DNA of 19,763 nt from JANLUX01 sp031366005 (GCA_031366005.1 JANLZB010000048.1:1-19763), one strand, 5' to 3'. Shown: positions 1-7,075, counted from the stretch's first letter. Numbers and translations are program-made. Notes: a model not told the origin generated them from the sequence alone.

Positions 1-31
1 GAATTTATTGTGGAGTCGCTTGCAAATTTTG

Positions 32-54
32 TGGTTAAATATTAACCAAATATA
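32..54 (-). promoter_or_regulatory. Possible leftward promoter with overlapping palindrome
   Basis: A perfect 7+7 palindrome, TGGTTAA-ATA-TTAACCA, spans 32-48. It abuts a minus-strand match to the Bacteroidota -7 element, TATATTTG (the complement of 47-54). A start site a few bases downstream would fall inside the palindrome, which is operator-like. The transcript would run left, out of the window, so its gene cannot be seen. No TTG -33 element was found at usual spacing. This is inference from motif position only. Confidence 0.3.
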
Positions 55-78
55 ATTTTTATTAAAGGCATATTTTTT

Positions 79-102
79 TAGGTTTCTCATACAATAAACC
101 TA
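79..102 (+). repeat. Small inverted repeat before the first ORF
   Basis: TAGGTTT (79-85) and AAACCTA (96-102) form a perfect 7-bp stem with a 10-nt loop. It ends six bases before the ATG at 109. No T-run follows on the plus strand, so it does not look like a terminator. It could be an operator or a leader hairpin for the short ORF, or chance in AT-rich DNA. Confidence 0.3.
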
Positions 103-108
103 TTCACC

Positions 109-294
109 ATGATACAGGATTACAGAAACCAGGGAATTCCTTCACGCAACCTGCAGGCTAATGAGGGATTAAGAACTAATTCACAGCCTGAATTAATAAA
201 AATGGAAAACAAACAACAGGCTGATAGTTATTTAAAAAAATTTATAAATGAACCCTGTGTTACTGATTACTTTTATCCTAAGAAAAATAACTAA
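109..294 (+). CDS. Short hypothetical protein (61 aa), doubtful
   Basis: An ATG-initiated 61-residue ORF with a polar, asparagine- and glutamine-rich product (for example NKQQADSYLKKF in the second half). I see no signal peptide, membrane segment or domain I recognise. Its last 17 bases overlap the 3' end of miaA, which is read in the opposite direction. Upstream there is a small inverted repeat but no clear plus-strand TAnnTTTG promoter and no Shine-Dalgarno. An internal Met at about residue 32 could give a 30-residue form. It may be real because the region between the left edge and miaA is otherwise empty, but a chance ORF is equally possible. Confidence 0.3.
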   Translation: MIQDYRNQGIPSRNLQANEGLRTNSQPELIKMENKQQADSYLKKFINEPCVTDYFYPKKNN

Positions 295-1156
295 CAATAT
301 TTTCTACCCATTCAATTCCTTCTGTTTTTTTAAACCACGTCATCTGGCGTTTGGCATAGTTGCGTGTGTTCTTTTTAATTAAGGCAATTGCATCATTCAT
401 AGAAATGTTTCCATCGAGATAATCAAAAATTTCTTTGTAACCTACAGTTTGCAATGCATTGTGATTGCGGTATTTTTTCACGCTCTTAACCTCAGCCACC
501 AATCCTTCTTCAATCATTTTATCCACTCTGTTTTCAATTCGTTTATATAATTCTTCACGAGGCAATTGAAGTCCAAATATTTTAGTGGAAAAATTTCTTT
601 TTGTTGATTGTTTAGTATGGTGGAGTAGGGCAGAGTATGGTTTGCCGGTTACAACGCAAACTTCCAATGCACGAATAATACGTTGTGGGTTTTGCAAATC
701 AACACGTGTATAATATTCAGGATCGTTTTGTAAGAGGTGCTGTTGCAGATATTCAATCCCTTTTGTTTCAAAATCTTTTTGCAGTTGATTCCGTACTTGT
801 TTATCAACTTCAGGCAAATGATCAAATCCATTTAATACTGCATTAATATATAATCCCGATCCGCCTGTCATTATTAATACATCGTATTTTTTAAAAAGTT
901 TTTCTATAAGATTAAGTGCATCTTTCTCAAACAAGCCAGCATTGTAATCCTGCGAAATAGAAATGGAATTAATAAAATGATGTTGTACTTCTGATAGCTG
1001 TGCCTCGGTTGGCTTTGCTGTTCCTATTGTTAACTCTTTAAAAAACTGGCGGCTGTCAGCAGAAATAATTTCTGTATTTAATCGCTTGGCTAATTCAATT
1101 GCCTGACTCGTTTTACCTGAAGCGGTGGGTCCGACAATAACAATCAGTTGTTTCAT
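278..1156 (-). CDS. miaA: tRNA dimethylallyltransferase MiaA
   Basis: Transfers a dimethylallyl group from DMAPP to N6 of A37 in tRNAs that read UNN codons, giving i6A37 in the cytoplasm. The 292-residue length is normal for the family. Visible motifs in order are the P-loop GPTASGKT (9-16), SADSRQF (32-38) of the substrate-binding site, GGSGLY (98-103), the NPQRIIRALEV segment that binds tRNA, GYKEIFDYL, and the C-terminal RNYAKRQMTWF motif. The ATG at 1156 puts the P-loop at the usual distance from the N terminus. It lies downstream of the acidic-tailed protein gene on the same strand, with a terminator-like hairpin only 5-34 bp upstream of its start. It therefore probably has its own short-leader promoter or depends on read-through. 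Neighbouring minus-strand genes also act on tRNA. Confidence 0.97.
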   Translation of the reverse strand: MKQLIVIVGPTASGKTSQAIELAKRLNTEIISADSRQFFKELTIGTAKPTEAQLSEVQHHFINSISISQDYNAGLFEKDALNLIEKLFKKYDVLIMTGGSGLYINAVLNGFDHLPEVDKQVRNQLQKDFETKGIEYLQQHLLQNDPEYYTRVDLQNPQRIIRALEVCVVTGKPYSALLHHTKQSTKRNFSTKIFGLQLPREELYKRIENRVDKMIEEGLVAEVKSVKKYRNHNALQTVGYKEIFDYLDGNISMNDAIALIKKNTRNYAKRQMTWFKKTEGIEWVENIVSYFS

Positions 1157-1160
1157 TACA

Positions 1161-1190
1161 AATAAAAAATCCCGGTCTGGAATAACCGGG
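1161..1190 (-). terminator. Rho-independent terminator, leftward
   Basis: CCCGGT (1171-1176) pairs with ACCGGG (1185-1190) around an 8-nt loop. Read on the minus strand the stem is followed by ATTTTTTATT (1170-1161), a typical intrinsic terminator for the gene ending at 1241. It ends only a few bases before the miaA ATG at 1156, so it could instead act as a leader hairpin or attenuator in front of miaA. Confidence 0.75.
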
Positions 1191-1240
1191 ACGGGATTAA
1201 TTAAAATCTATAAGTTATAAATTACTTTAAATTATTTTCT

Positions 1241-1867
1241 TTAAACATCTTCTTCAAGCGGTTCGTCATCACCGGTTGCTTCTTCTTCAAGCTCCATCTC
1301 ATCATCCTCACCCTCACTATTCATTCCAATCAATTCCTCTTCTTCCACACCTTCTTCAGAAGTATGAATTGCTTCAGCTTCCGGAGCAATTATTTCATCT
1401 TCCATTTCTTCTTCATCAGCAAGAATTGCAGATGGTTTTGGTGTAACAATATTGTACTGCTTTGGTGGTTCGCCAATGGATTTTACACAGGAAGGATAAT
1501 TTTTTACAGGATCAGCTTTAGGAATAAGTTTAACTAACTCCATTGTAAAATTCCATCCGGCATCATAATCACTTATGTATAAAAACTTTTGGTGAGGGTC
1601 GCTGATAAAATCACATAGCCTTGAATTTTTCATCAGGGGCAATGGCTCACCATTATTATCCTTTCGCTTTTCCAGCGAAATTTCCTGTCCTTTTTTCCAG
1701 AAATCATTGCTTACAAAAAATGAGGCAGGCTTTGTACCATCAAATCCTATTGCAGCCTGAATAGTGTGGTGTAAATCTTCAAAAGTTTGTGTGCTTCTTA
1801 TTTCAATGTCACGTTGCACATCATCATACTCTTCAAAAATTATTCTAAACTTGTAAACTAATGACAT
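1241..1867 (-). CDS. pRiA4b ORF-3-like protein with acidic tail
   Basis: A 208-residue protein in two parts. Residues 1-145 resemble the plasmid pRiA4b ORF-3 family (also annotated as IS1096 passenger TnpR-like). The match rests on an N-terminal beta-rich segment with FEDLHHTIQAAIGFD, then YDAGWNFTMEL (101-111), YPSC (124-127) and GEPPKQY (132-138). The name comes from mobile elements, but no transposase or resolvase catalytic motif is present and the family's biochemistry is not established. Residues 151-208 carry 30 Asp/Glu in 58 positions and no Lys or Arg, so the tail is probably disordered and could bind basic partners or RNA-binding proteins. Upstream (1912-1947) is a weak imperfect inverted repeat, ACAACAA...TTGTTGT. 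Lying between cca and miaA on the same strand, it may have a tRNA-linked role; this is inference. Confidence 0.8.
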   Translation of the reverse strand: MSLVYKFRIIFEEYDDVQRDIEIRSTQTFEDLHHTIQAAIGFDGTKPASFFVSNDFWKKGQEISLEKRKDNNGEPLPLMKNSRLCDFISDPHQKFLYISDYDAGWNFTMELVKLIPKADPVKNYPSCVKSIGEPPKQYNIVTPKPSAILADEEEMEDEIIAPEAEAIHTSEEGVEEEELIGMNSEGEDDEMELEEEATGDDEPLEEDV

Positions 1868-1971
1868 ATTCTGAAATTATTTTCTGCTATAAATCTAATT
1901 AATTTTTCACTACAACAACATTTTCTTTATAAAATATTTATTGTTGTTTTGCCATTGCAAAGGAAACAATT

Positions 1972-3399
1972 TTATTGTAATTGAGAAATTGTTTTTACCG
2001 GTGTGAGCTTCATCTCCTTAGCTTTTAAAATCATATAATTAAATGCAGCTTCAAATTCATTCGGTATTATTCCATCAATAATTGCTTCGCGAATTAAATT
2101 TTTTAATGTTCCTACATCTCGTCCTGGTTTTAAATTAAAAGCCTGCATAATATGTTCACCGGTTACAGGTGGTTGCCAGTTGCGAATACGGTCTTTTTCT
2201 TCAACTTCTATCAGCTTGCTTCTCACCAGTTCAAAATTCTGACGGTAGCGTTTAACCTTGTATTCATTTTTTGTAGTGATGTCTGCATGGCACAATGTCA
2301 TCAGATCATCAATATCATTTCCTGCTTCAAACAACAATCGCCTAACTGCTGAATCTGTAATTCCATCCTTTGCTAAAACAATCGGACGAAGATGCAACAG
2401 CACCAGCTTTTGAACATATTTCATTTTCTCATTCAGCGGAAGCTTAAGTTGTTTAAATATGTGTGGAACCATTCGCGCTCCTTTGTCTTCGTGCCCGTGG
2501 AATGTCCATCCGTCATTTTCATCAAAATGTTTTGTGAGTGGTTTTGCAATATCATGCAACACTGCTGCCCAACGCAGCCAAAGATCATTGGTATGTTTTG
2601 AAATATTATCAAGCACTTGTAAAGTATGATAAAAATTATCCTTGTGAGCCTTACCTTTTACTACATCAACTCCTTGCAATGCTGCCATTTGAGGAAAAAT
2701 AATATGCAGCAATTGTGTATCAAATAATAATTTAAAACCTGTGGAAGGTTGTGGTGAAAGAATAATTTTATTCAGTTCATCACTCACCCGTTCCACACTC
2801 ACAATTTTAATTCGCTCACGTTGTTCGTGTATCGCGTTAAGCGAATCTTTATCAATTGTAAAATTTAATTGTGAAGCAAAACGTATGGCGCGCATCATCC
2901 GCAATGGATCATCAGAATAAGTAATTACCGGATCGCGAGGTGTGCGGATAAGTTGATTTTTCAGATCAGCCAATCCATCAAAGGGATCAATCAGTGTTCC
3001 ATAATCTTTTTCATTCAGGCTAATAGCTAAAGCATTTATCGTAAAATCACGTCTTTGCTGATCATCTTCAAGCGTTCCAGTTTGTACACTTGGCTTTCGC
3101 GAATGTGATGCGTATGACTCTTTACGTGCACCCACAAATTCTATTTCATAATCCTCATAACGAAGCATGGCAGTACCAAAATTTTTAAAAACTGCAACAT
3201 TAACATCAGGACCAATTTTAGCAGCAACCTGGTTGGCAATGGCAATTCCATCTCCTAAAATAACTACATCAATATCTTTACTTGGACGCTTTAATAAAAT
3301 ATCACGTACAAAACCACCTATTACAAATGCCTTAGTTGATTGCTCCTTAACTATTGCAGCAATAATTTTAAAAACCGGATGTGTGAGATGTGCTTTCAA
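1972..3399 (-). CDS. cca: CCA-adding tRNA nucleotidyltransferase with HD domain
   Basis: Adds or repairs the 3'-CCA of tRNAs without a nucleic acid template. The 475-residue protein shows the class II nucleotidyltransferase fold: GGFVRD (28-33), the metal-binding pair in KDIDVV (41-46), RRDFTINALA (116-125) and the tRNA/NTP-binding DPLRMMRAIRFA (164-175). An HD hydrolase domain follows, with H258, H282-D283 and the H301/H303 region in FHGHEDKG. Length and HD fusion fit bacterial CCA/poly(A) polymerase-like proteins of this phylum. A poly(A) polymerase is the alternative, but its C-terminal basic tail is not evident here. The ATG at 3399 directly precedes the conserved N-terminal helix. It is separated from upstream tsaC by an 87-bp gap filled by a double hairpin, and no promoter was seen, so co-transcription with tsaC is possible. 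Confidence 0.93.
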   Translation of the reverse strand: MKAHLTHPVFKIIAAIVKEQSTKAFVIGGFVRDILLKRPSKDIDVVILGDGIAIANQVAAKIGPDVNVAVFKNFGTAMLRYEDYEIEFVGARKESYASHSRKPSVQTGTLEDDQQRRDFTINALAISLNEKDYGTLIDPFDGLADLKNQLIRTPRDPVITYSDDPLRMMRAIRFASQLNFTIDKDSLNAIHEQRERIKIVSVERVSDELNKIILSPQPSTGFKLLFDTQLLHIIFPQMAALQGVDVVKGKAHKDNFYHTLQVLDNISKHTNDLWLRWAAVLHDIAKPLTKHFDENDGWTFHGHEDKGARMVPHIFKQLKLPLNEKMKYVQKLVLLHLRPIVLAKDGITDSAVRRLLFEAGNDIDDLMTLCHADITTKNEYKVKRYRQNFELVRSKLIEVEEKDRIRNWQPPVTGEHIMQAFNLKPGRDVGTLKNLIREAIIDGIIPNEFEAAFNYMILKAKEMKLTPVKTISQLQ

Positions 3400-3419
3400 A
3401 ATGTATTAAAAAATGTGTT

Positions 3420-3479
3420 CGTCATGCTGAATTCACTTCAGCATCCCTTTAATGATGCTGAAACAAATTCAGCATGACG
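3420..3479. repeat. REP-like double hairpin between tsaC and cca
   Basis: The outer arms CGTCATGCTGAATT (3420-3433) and AATTCAGCATGACG (3466-3479) are perfectly complementary over 14 bp. Inner arms TTCAGCATC (3437-3445) and GATGCTGAA (3454-3462) pair over 9 bp, with a 3x3 internal loop. Each half also folds alone: ATGCTGAA and TTCAGCAT with 5-nt loops at 3424-3444 and 3455-3475. It therefore has the architecture of a two-unit BIME/REP element. It may stabilise the 3' end of the tsaC message or reduce read-through into cca. Many genomic copies would be expected if it is a mobile palindrome. Confidence 0.75.
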
Positions 3480-3486
3480 GGCTTTA

Positions 3487-4056
3487 TTATTTACGGATGA
3501 ATTTGATTTTTCCATCGAGTTCTAATCGCATCATAACCGATGGTTTTGATTGTTTTTTTTCCTGCTGCCGCAAATTTACTACATAGTCAACTCCATCTTT
3601 TATAACATCATTTATTTCACTGAAATTTGAAGGAGCTGCTTCATTACTTATGTTAGCGGAAGTGCTGATTAAGGGCTTATTTAATTTCCGAATAAGTTGT
3701 TTGCAAAAATCATCTTTCACTATACGGATTGCCACCGATCCATCTTCAGCCACTACGGTGGGAGGGAGGTTGGTTCCTTTCGGATAAATAATAGTCAACG
3801 GATTTTCGCTGAATTCTATCAAATCAAAAGCATTTGAAGGAACTTCTTTAACATATCGTTGTAACCGCGATTCATCATCCACCAAAACAATCATACTTTT
3901 ATTTGCAACACGGTTTTTGATTGCAAAAATTTTTTCTACAGCATTAGCATTTGTTGCATCACAACCAATGCCCCAGATGGTATCAGTAGGATAAAGAATT
4001 GTTCCGCCTTCACGTAAAACAGCAACCGTTTTTTTTATTTCTTCTTCAAAAGTCAT
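3487..4056 (-). CDS. tsaC: L-threonylcarbamoyladenylate synthase (TsaC/YrdC type)
   Basis: Makes threonylcarbamoyl-AMP from threonine, bicarbonate and ATP, the activated donor for t6A37 in ANN-decoding tRNAs. The 189-residue length equals a single YrdC domain without the C-terminal Sua5 domain. Key features are YPTDTIWGIG (22-31), the KNR pair (47-49) followed by KSMIVLV, PLTIIYP (86-92), and STSANIS (131-137), which form the nucleotide- and threonine-binding cleft. The ATG at 4056 lies just 10 bp from the edge of a tandem repeat array, so its promoter must be within that array or within those few bases. It is the first gene of the leftward tRNA-maturation group (tsaC, cca, acidic-tail protein, miaA). 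Confidence 0.95.
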   Translation of the reverse strand: MTFEEEIKKTVAVLREGGTILYPTDTIWGIGCDATNANAVEKIFAIKNRVANKSMIVLVDDESRLQRYVKEVPSNAFDLIEFSENPLTIIYPKGTNLPPTVVAEDGSVAIRIVKDDFCKQLIRKLNKPLISTSANISNEAAPSNFSEINDVIKDGVDYVVNLRQQEKKQSKPSVMMRLELDGKIKFIRK

Positions 4057-4066
4057 CTGGTTACGA

Positions 4067-4539
4067 ATTAACGAATAAGTAACGAATGCTACGAATTTAG
4101 TTCGAACATCTATTAGTTGTATTTGTAATACATCTCGTTAATTGGTAATCATGCATTATTATTAACGAATAAATAAAGAATGCTACGAATTTAGTCCAAA
4201 CAACTATTTGTTGTATTCGTAATTCCTATTCGTTTAATTGGAAACCCTGCCTTATATTAATGAATAAGTAACAAATGCTTCAAATTTAGTTCTAGCAACA
4301 TTCGTTGTATTCGTAATTCATATTCGTTAATTGGCAAGTTTGTCTTATTATTAACGAATAAGTAACCAATGCTACGAATTTAGTCCGAACAACTATTCGT
4401 TGTATTCGTAATTCATATTCGCAAATTGGCAAGTATGTCTTATTATTAACGAATAAGTAACCAATGCTACGAATTTAGTCCGAACAACTATTCGTTGTAT
4501 TCGTAATTCATATTCGTTAATTGGTAACCATGCCTTATT
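4067..4539. repeat. Five-copy tandem repeat, about 94.5-bp unit
   Basis: Fills the 492-bp gap between divergent tsaC and surE. Copies begin at 4067, 4161, 4256, 4350 and 4445 (steps 94, 95, 94, 95), each near ATTAACGAATAAGTAAC. Copies 4 and 5 are identical for their first 72 bases; the copies nearer tsaC are more diverged. Most units carry an internal inverted pair, ATTAACGAATA against TATTCGTTAAT, with a nested pair TACGAAT / ATTCGTA, so each can form a hairpin of about 80 nt. No unique spacers occur, so it is not a CRISPR. Array edges lie about 10 bp from both start codons. Copy 3 contains CAAATTTA (4281-4288), a minus-strand TAnnTTTG match that could serve tsaC. TATTTTCG (4536-4543), one mismatch from the motif, ends 5 bp before surE. 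Confidence 0.92.
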
Positions 4540-4548
4540 TTCGCACCA

Positions 4549-5367
4549 ATGAAAAAAACACCTGCCGGTAAAAATATTTCTAACAGAAAAATTTCGCGGA
4601 AGCGCCCGGTTATTTTAGTTACAAATGATGATGGTATCACTGCTCCGGGTCTGCGTGCTTTGGCTGAAGTAATGAGTACTATAGGAGAGGTGGTGATTGT
4701 GGCACCTGACAGTCCGCAATCAGGTATGGGACATGCAATTACTATCGGCAAACCTTTGCGACTGGATAAGGTGAGTTTGCACGGACCGTTGACTGCATAT
4801 CAATGTTCAGGAACTCCGGTGGATTGTGTGAAGCTTGCAGTAAATAAAATATTAAAACGCAAACCCGATTTGCTGGTATCCGGAATTAATCATGGTTCAA
4901 ACTCATCTATCAATGTAATTTATTCAGGAACCATGTCGGCTGCAATGGAAGGAGCCATTGAAGGAATTCCATCTATTGGTTTTTCACTGCTTGATTATAG
5001 TCTGGATGCTGATTTTCATCCGGCAAAACATTTTATTAAAATCATTACGCAAAATATTTTAAAAATAGGTTTGCCTGAAAACACTTTGCTCAACGTAAAT
5101 ATTCCACAATTACCTGTAAAGAAAATAAAAGGAATAACAGTTTGCAGACAGGCAAATGCAAAATGGCAGGAAGAATTTGATGAACGAATAGATCCTAACA
5201 AACGTAAATATTACTGGCTTACAGGTAAATTTATAAATATGGATAAAGGGGATGATACGGATGAGTGGGCTTTAAAACAAGGTTATGTTTCAGTAGTCCC
5301 TGTCCAGTTTGATTTTACTGCACATCATGCAATCCCTCATCTTAATAAAGTGAAATGGCATGATTAA
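4549..5367 (+). CDS. surE: 5'/3'-nucleotidase SurE
   Basis: Metal-dependent phosphatase acting on nucleoside monophosphates, and in some species on short polyphosphate, in stationary-phase survival. The 272-residue product has TNDDG (25-29) supplying the Asp-Asp metal ligands, APDSPQSGMGHAIT (52-65) with the ligand serine at about 58, and SGINHGSN (111-118) with the ligand Asn, followed by YSGTMSAAMEGA. The family normally starts almost directly at the TNDDG strand. Here about 20 basic residues (KNISNRKISRKRP) precede it, and no later Met or obvious start allows a shorter form, so the ATG at 4549 is retained. That ATG lies 9 bp after a tandem repeat array. The stop overlaps the next gene by 8 bp, so surE heads an operon ending in lpxB. 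Confidence 0.96.
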   Translation: MKKTPAGKNISNRKISRKRPVILVTNDDGITAPGLRALAEVMSTIGEVVIVAPDSPQSGMGHAITIGKPLRLDKVSLHGPLTAYQCSGTPVDCVKLAVNKILKRKPDLLVSGINHGSNSSINVIYSGTMSAAMEGAIEGIPSIGFSLLDYSLDADFHPAKHFIKIITQNILKIGLPENTLLNVNIPQLPVKKIKGITVCRQANAKWQEEFDERIDPNKRKYYWLTGKFINMDKGDDTDEWALKQGYVSVVPVQFDFTAHHAIPHLNKVKWHD

Positions 5368-5656
5368 TCGCTTGCTTCGTGATTCCATTCTTTCAGGAGT
5401 TGTAATTGGAATTATTTCTGTCACTTTCAATTATATTTTTCTATTCAACTTTGATAAAGGCTATCAATCCCTTACAGGAAATAATTCTTTTTTGCAGCCA
5501 CCACGAATTCAGCTTATCATACTTGCGATAAATATTTTGTTATTTCGATTTATGATTGTGAAATGGAATCGTTATCACACAGCCAGAGGATTGTTTTTAG
5601 TAATAATTATTGCAATGGCAGGTTATGTATTAAACCGCAGATACCATTTTATTTAA
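5360..5656 (+). CDS. Small three-helix membrane protein A
   Basis: A 98-residue protein I do not recognise as a named family. Hydrophobic segments lie at about 11-29, 50-66 and 77-92, with a polar loop (30-49) between helices 1 and 2 and a basic stretch, KWNRYHTARG, before helix 3. No signal peptide or catalytic motif is visible. The ATG overlaps the end of surE by 8 bp, and its TAA is directly followed by the ATG of the next gene, so translation is probably coupled. The pattern G(V/F)xxGxIS in helix 1, NxxLF in helix 2 and a conserved RG before helix 3 is shared with the following protein, suggesting an old tandem duplication. Placement before lpxB suggests an envelope role; this is inference. 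Confidence 0.8.
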   Translation: MINRLLRDSILSGVVIGIISVTFNYIFLFNFDKGYQSLTGNNSFLQPPRIQLIILAINILLFRFMIVKWNRYHTARGLFLVIIIAMAGYVLNRRYHFI

Positions 5657-5944
5657 ATGAGAACAGATCATTTTCTATTTGGATTTGTCAGTGGATTGAT
5701 TAGTCCATTGATTGGTTTTTATTTCTATTATTTGTTGTTTTTCCGGTATATGGGTTTCAATTCGTTTTACAGGCATGTTGCTGGAAGTGATAAACTGATT
5801 TCTGTTTTAAGTCTTGGAGTTATCCTCAATCTTGCTTTGTTTTTTATTTTTTATCAGAAAGAAAAAGACCGTTCGCTAAGAGGAGTTGTAGGAGCAACTT
5901 TTATGTACGCATTTGTAGTGCTTTATTTTAAAATGTTAGGTTAA
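5657..5944 (+). CDS. Small three-helix membrane protein B
   Basis: A 95-residue inner-membrane protein of unknown function. Hydrophobic segments lie at about 6-29, 47-66 and 75-93. GFVSGLIS (9-16), LNLALFF (57-63) and the basic YQKEKDRSLRG (66-76) match the layout of the preceding protein segment by segment, so the two look like diverged paralogues that may form a heteromeric pair. The ATG follows the previous stop with no gap, and only 12 bp separate its stop from the TTG start of lpxB. It is therefore part of the surE-lpxB operon. A role in the envelope or lipid A pathway is possible from position alone; I see no enzymatic motif. Confidence 0.8.
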   Translation: MRTDHFLFGFVSGLISPLIGFYFYYLLFFRYMGFNSFYRHVAGSDKLISVLSLGVILNLALFFIFYQKEKDRSLRGVVGATFMYAFVVLYFKMLG

Positions 5945-5956
5945 TTAATTCATAAT

Positions 5957-7075
5957 TTGAAATACTACATCATAGCAGGCGAGGCATCAGGTGATTTGCA
6001 CGCATCAAATCTTATAAAAGAAATAAAAAAAATTGATGTAAACGCAAACTTTCGTTGCTGGGGCGGAGATTTAATGCAGCAACAAGATGGAACACTTGTT
6101 AAACATTATCGTGAATTGGCTTTCATGGGTTTTATAGAAGTGATTGCAAACCTGAAAACAATTTTGCGAAACATTGATTTTTGTAAAAAAGATATTTTAA
6201 AAAACCGTCCGGATGCTTTGATATTGGTTGATTATCCCGGATTTAATTTACGAATTGCAAAGTTTGCCAAAGATCAAGGCATAAAAGTTTTTTATTACAT
6301 ATCGCCACAGGTTTGGGCATGGAAACAGAATCGCGTTTATAGTATCAAAAAACATGTTGACCGCATGTTTGTGATTTTACCTTTTGAAAAAGAGTTTTAT
6401 AAACGTTTTGATTATGAAGTGGATTTTGTAGGCCATCCTTTGTTAGATGCTATTGAATCAAATAACACTATTGGAACTGATTCTTTTAAAAAAGAAAGTG
6501 GCTTAGATGATTTGCCTTTAGTTGCATTACTGCCCGGAAGCCGTAAACAGGAAATAAATACAATGCTGCCATTGATGCTCAATGCAGTTAAATCATTTAA
6601 TGACGTGCAATTTGTAATTGCCGGAGCACCATCCGTTTCCGAAGAGTTTTATGAACCTTTTATTAAAGGTTTTAATCATGTTGCGATTGTATTTAACCAT
6701 ACTTATCAGTTGCTCAGTCATTCAAAAGCTGCATTAGTTACTTCCGGAACAGCAACTTTGGAAACAGCTTTGTTTGGCGTTCCTGAAGTGGTTTGTTACA
6801 AAGGGAATTTAATCTCTTACCAGATTGCAAAACGCCTGATAAAAGTCGAATATATTTCATTGGTTAACTTGGTTATGAAACGTGAGGTGGTAAAAGAACT
6901 TATTCAAAAAGAATTGAATGTGAAGAATCTTGAAATGGAATTAAAGGATATTCTTTACAACGAATGCAAAAGAAAACAGATAGAAGAGGATTATCTTGAA
7001 CTCAAACATATTCTTGGTGGCGAAGGAGCTTCTGCTAAGACAGCCAAATTGATTTATGCAGATCTACAGAGATAA
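5957..7075 (+). CDS. lpxB: Lipid-A-disaccharide synthase LpxB
   Basis: GT19 glycosyltransferase that condenses UDP-2,3-diacylglucosamine with lipid X to give the lipid A disaccharide, at the cytoplasmic face of the inner membrane. The 372-residue product has GEASGD (8-13), VDYPGFN (91-97), SPQVWAW (116-122), LPFEKEFY (141-148), VGHPLLD (158-164), LLPGSR (191-196), TSGTATLE (262-269) and YISLVNLV (299-306), all characteristic of LpxB. The start is a TTG at 5957. An in-frame stop at 5942-5944 excludes any upstream ATG, and a downstream Met (about residue 40) would remove the GEASGD motif. It is the last gene of the surE operon and meets the leftward TPR gene tail to tail, with a shared hairpin at about 7145-7167. 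Its presence implies a lipid A-bearing outer membrane. Confidence 0.97.
   Translation: MKYYIIAGEASGDLHASNLIKEIKKIDVNANFRCWGGDLMQQQDGTLVKHYRELAFMGFIEVIANLKTILRNIDFCKKDILKNRPDALILVDYPGFNLRIAKFAKDQGIKVFYYISPQVWAWKQNRVYSIKKHVDRMFVILPFEKEFYKRFDYEVDFVGHPLLDAIESNNTIGTDSFKKESGLDDLPLVALLPGSRKQEINTMLPLMLNAVKSFNDVQFVIAGAPSVSEEFYEPFIKGFNHVAIVFNHTYQLLSHSKAALVTSGTATLETALFGVPEVVCYKGNLISYQIAKRLIKVEYISLVNLVMKREVVKELIQKELNVKNLEMELKDILYNECKRKQIEEDYLELKHILGGEGASAKTAKLIYADLQR

Noticed and set aside
1912..1947. ACAACAA...TTGTTGT inverted repeat between cca and the acidic-tail gene as a terminator
   Set aside because: The loop is long, the stem is weak and AT-rich, and no T-run follows on the minus strand.
4067..4539. 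Regular repeats that could suggest a CRISPR array
   Set aside because: The repeat unit is about 94.5 bp and copies are contiguous, with no unique spacers and no cas genes nearby.
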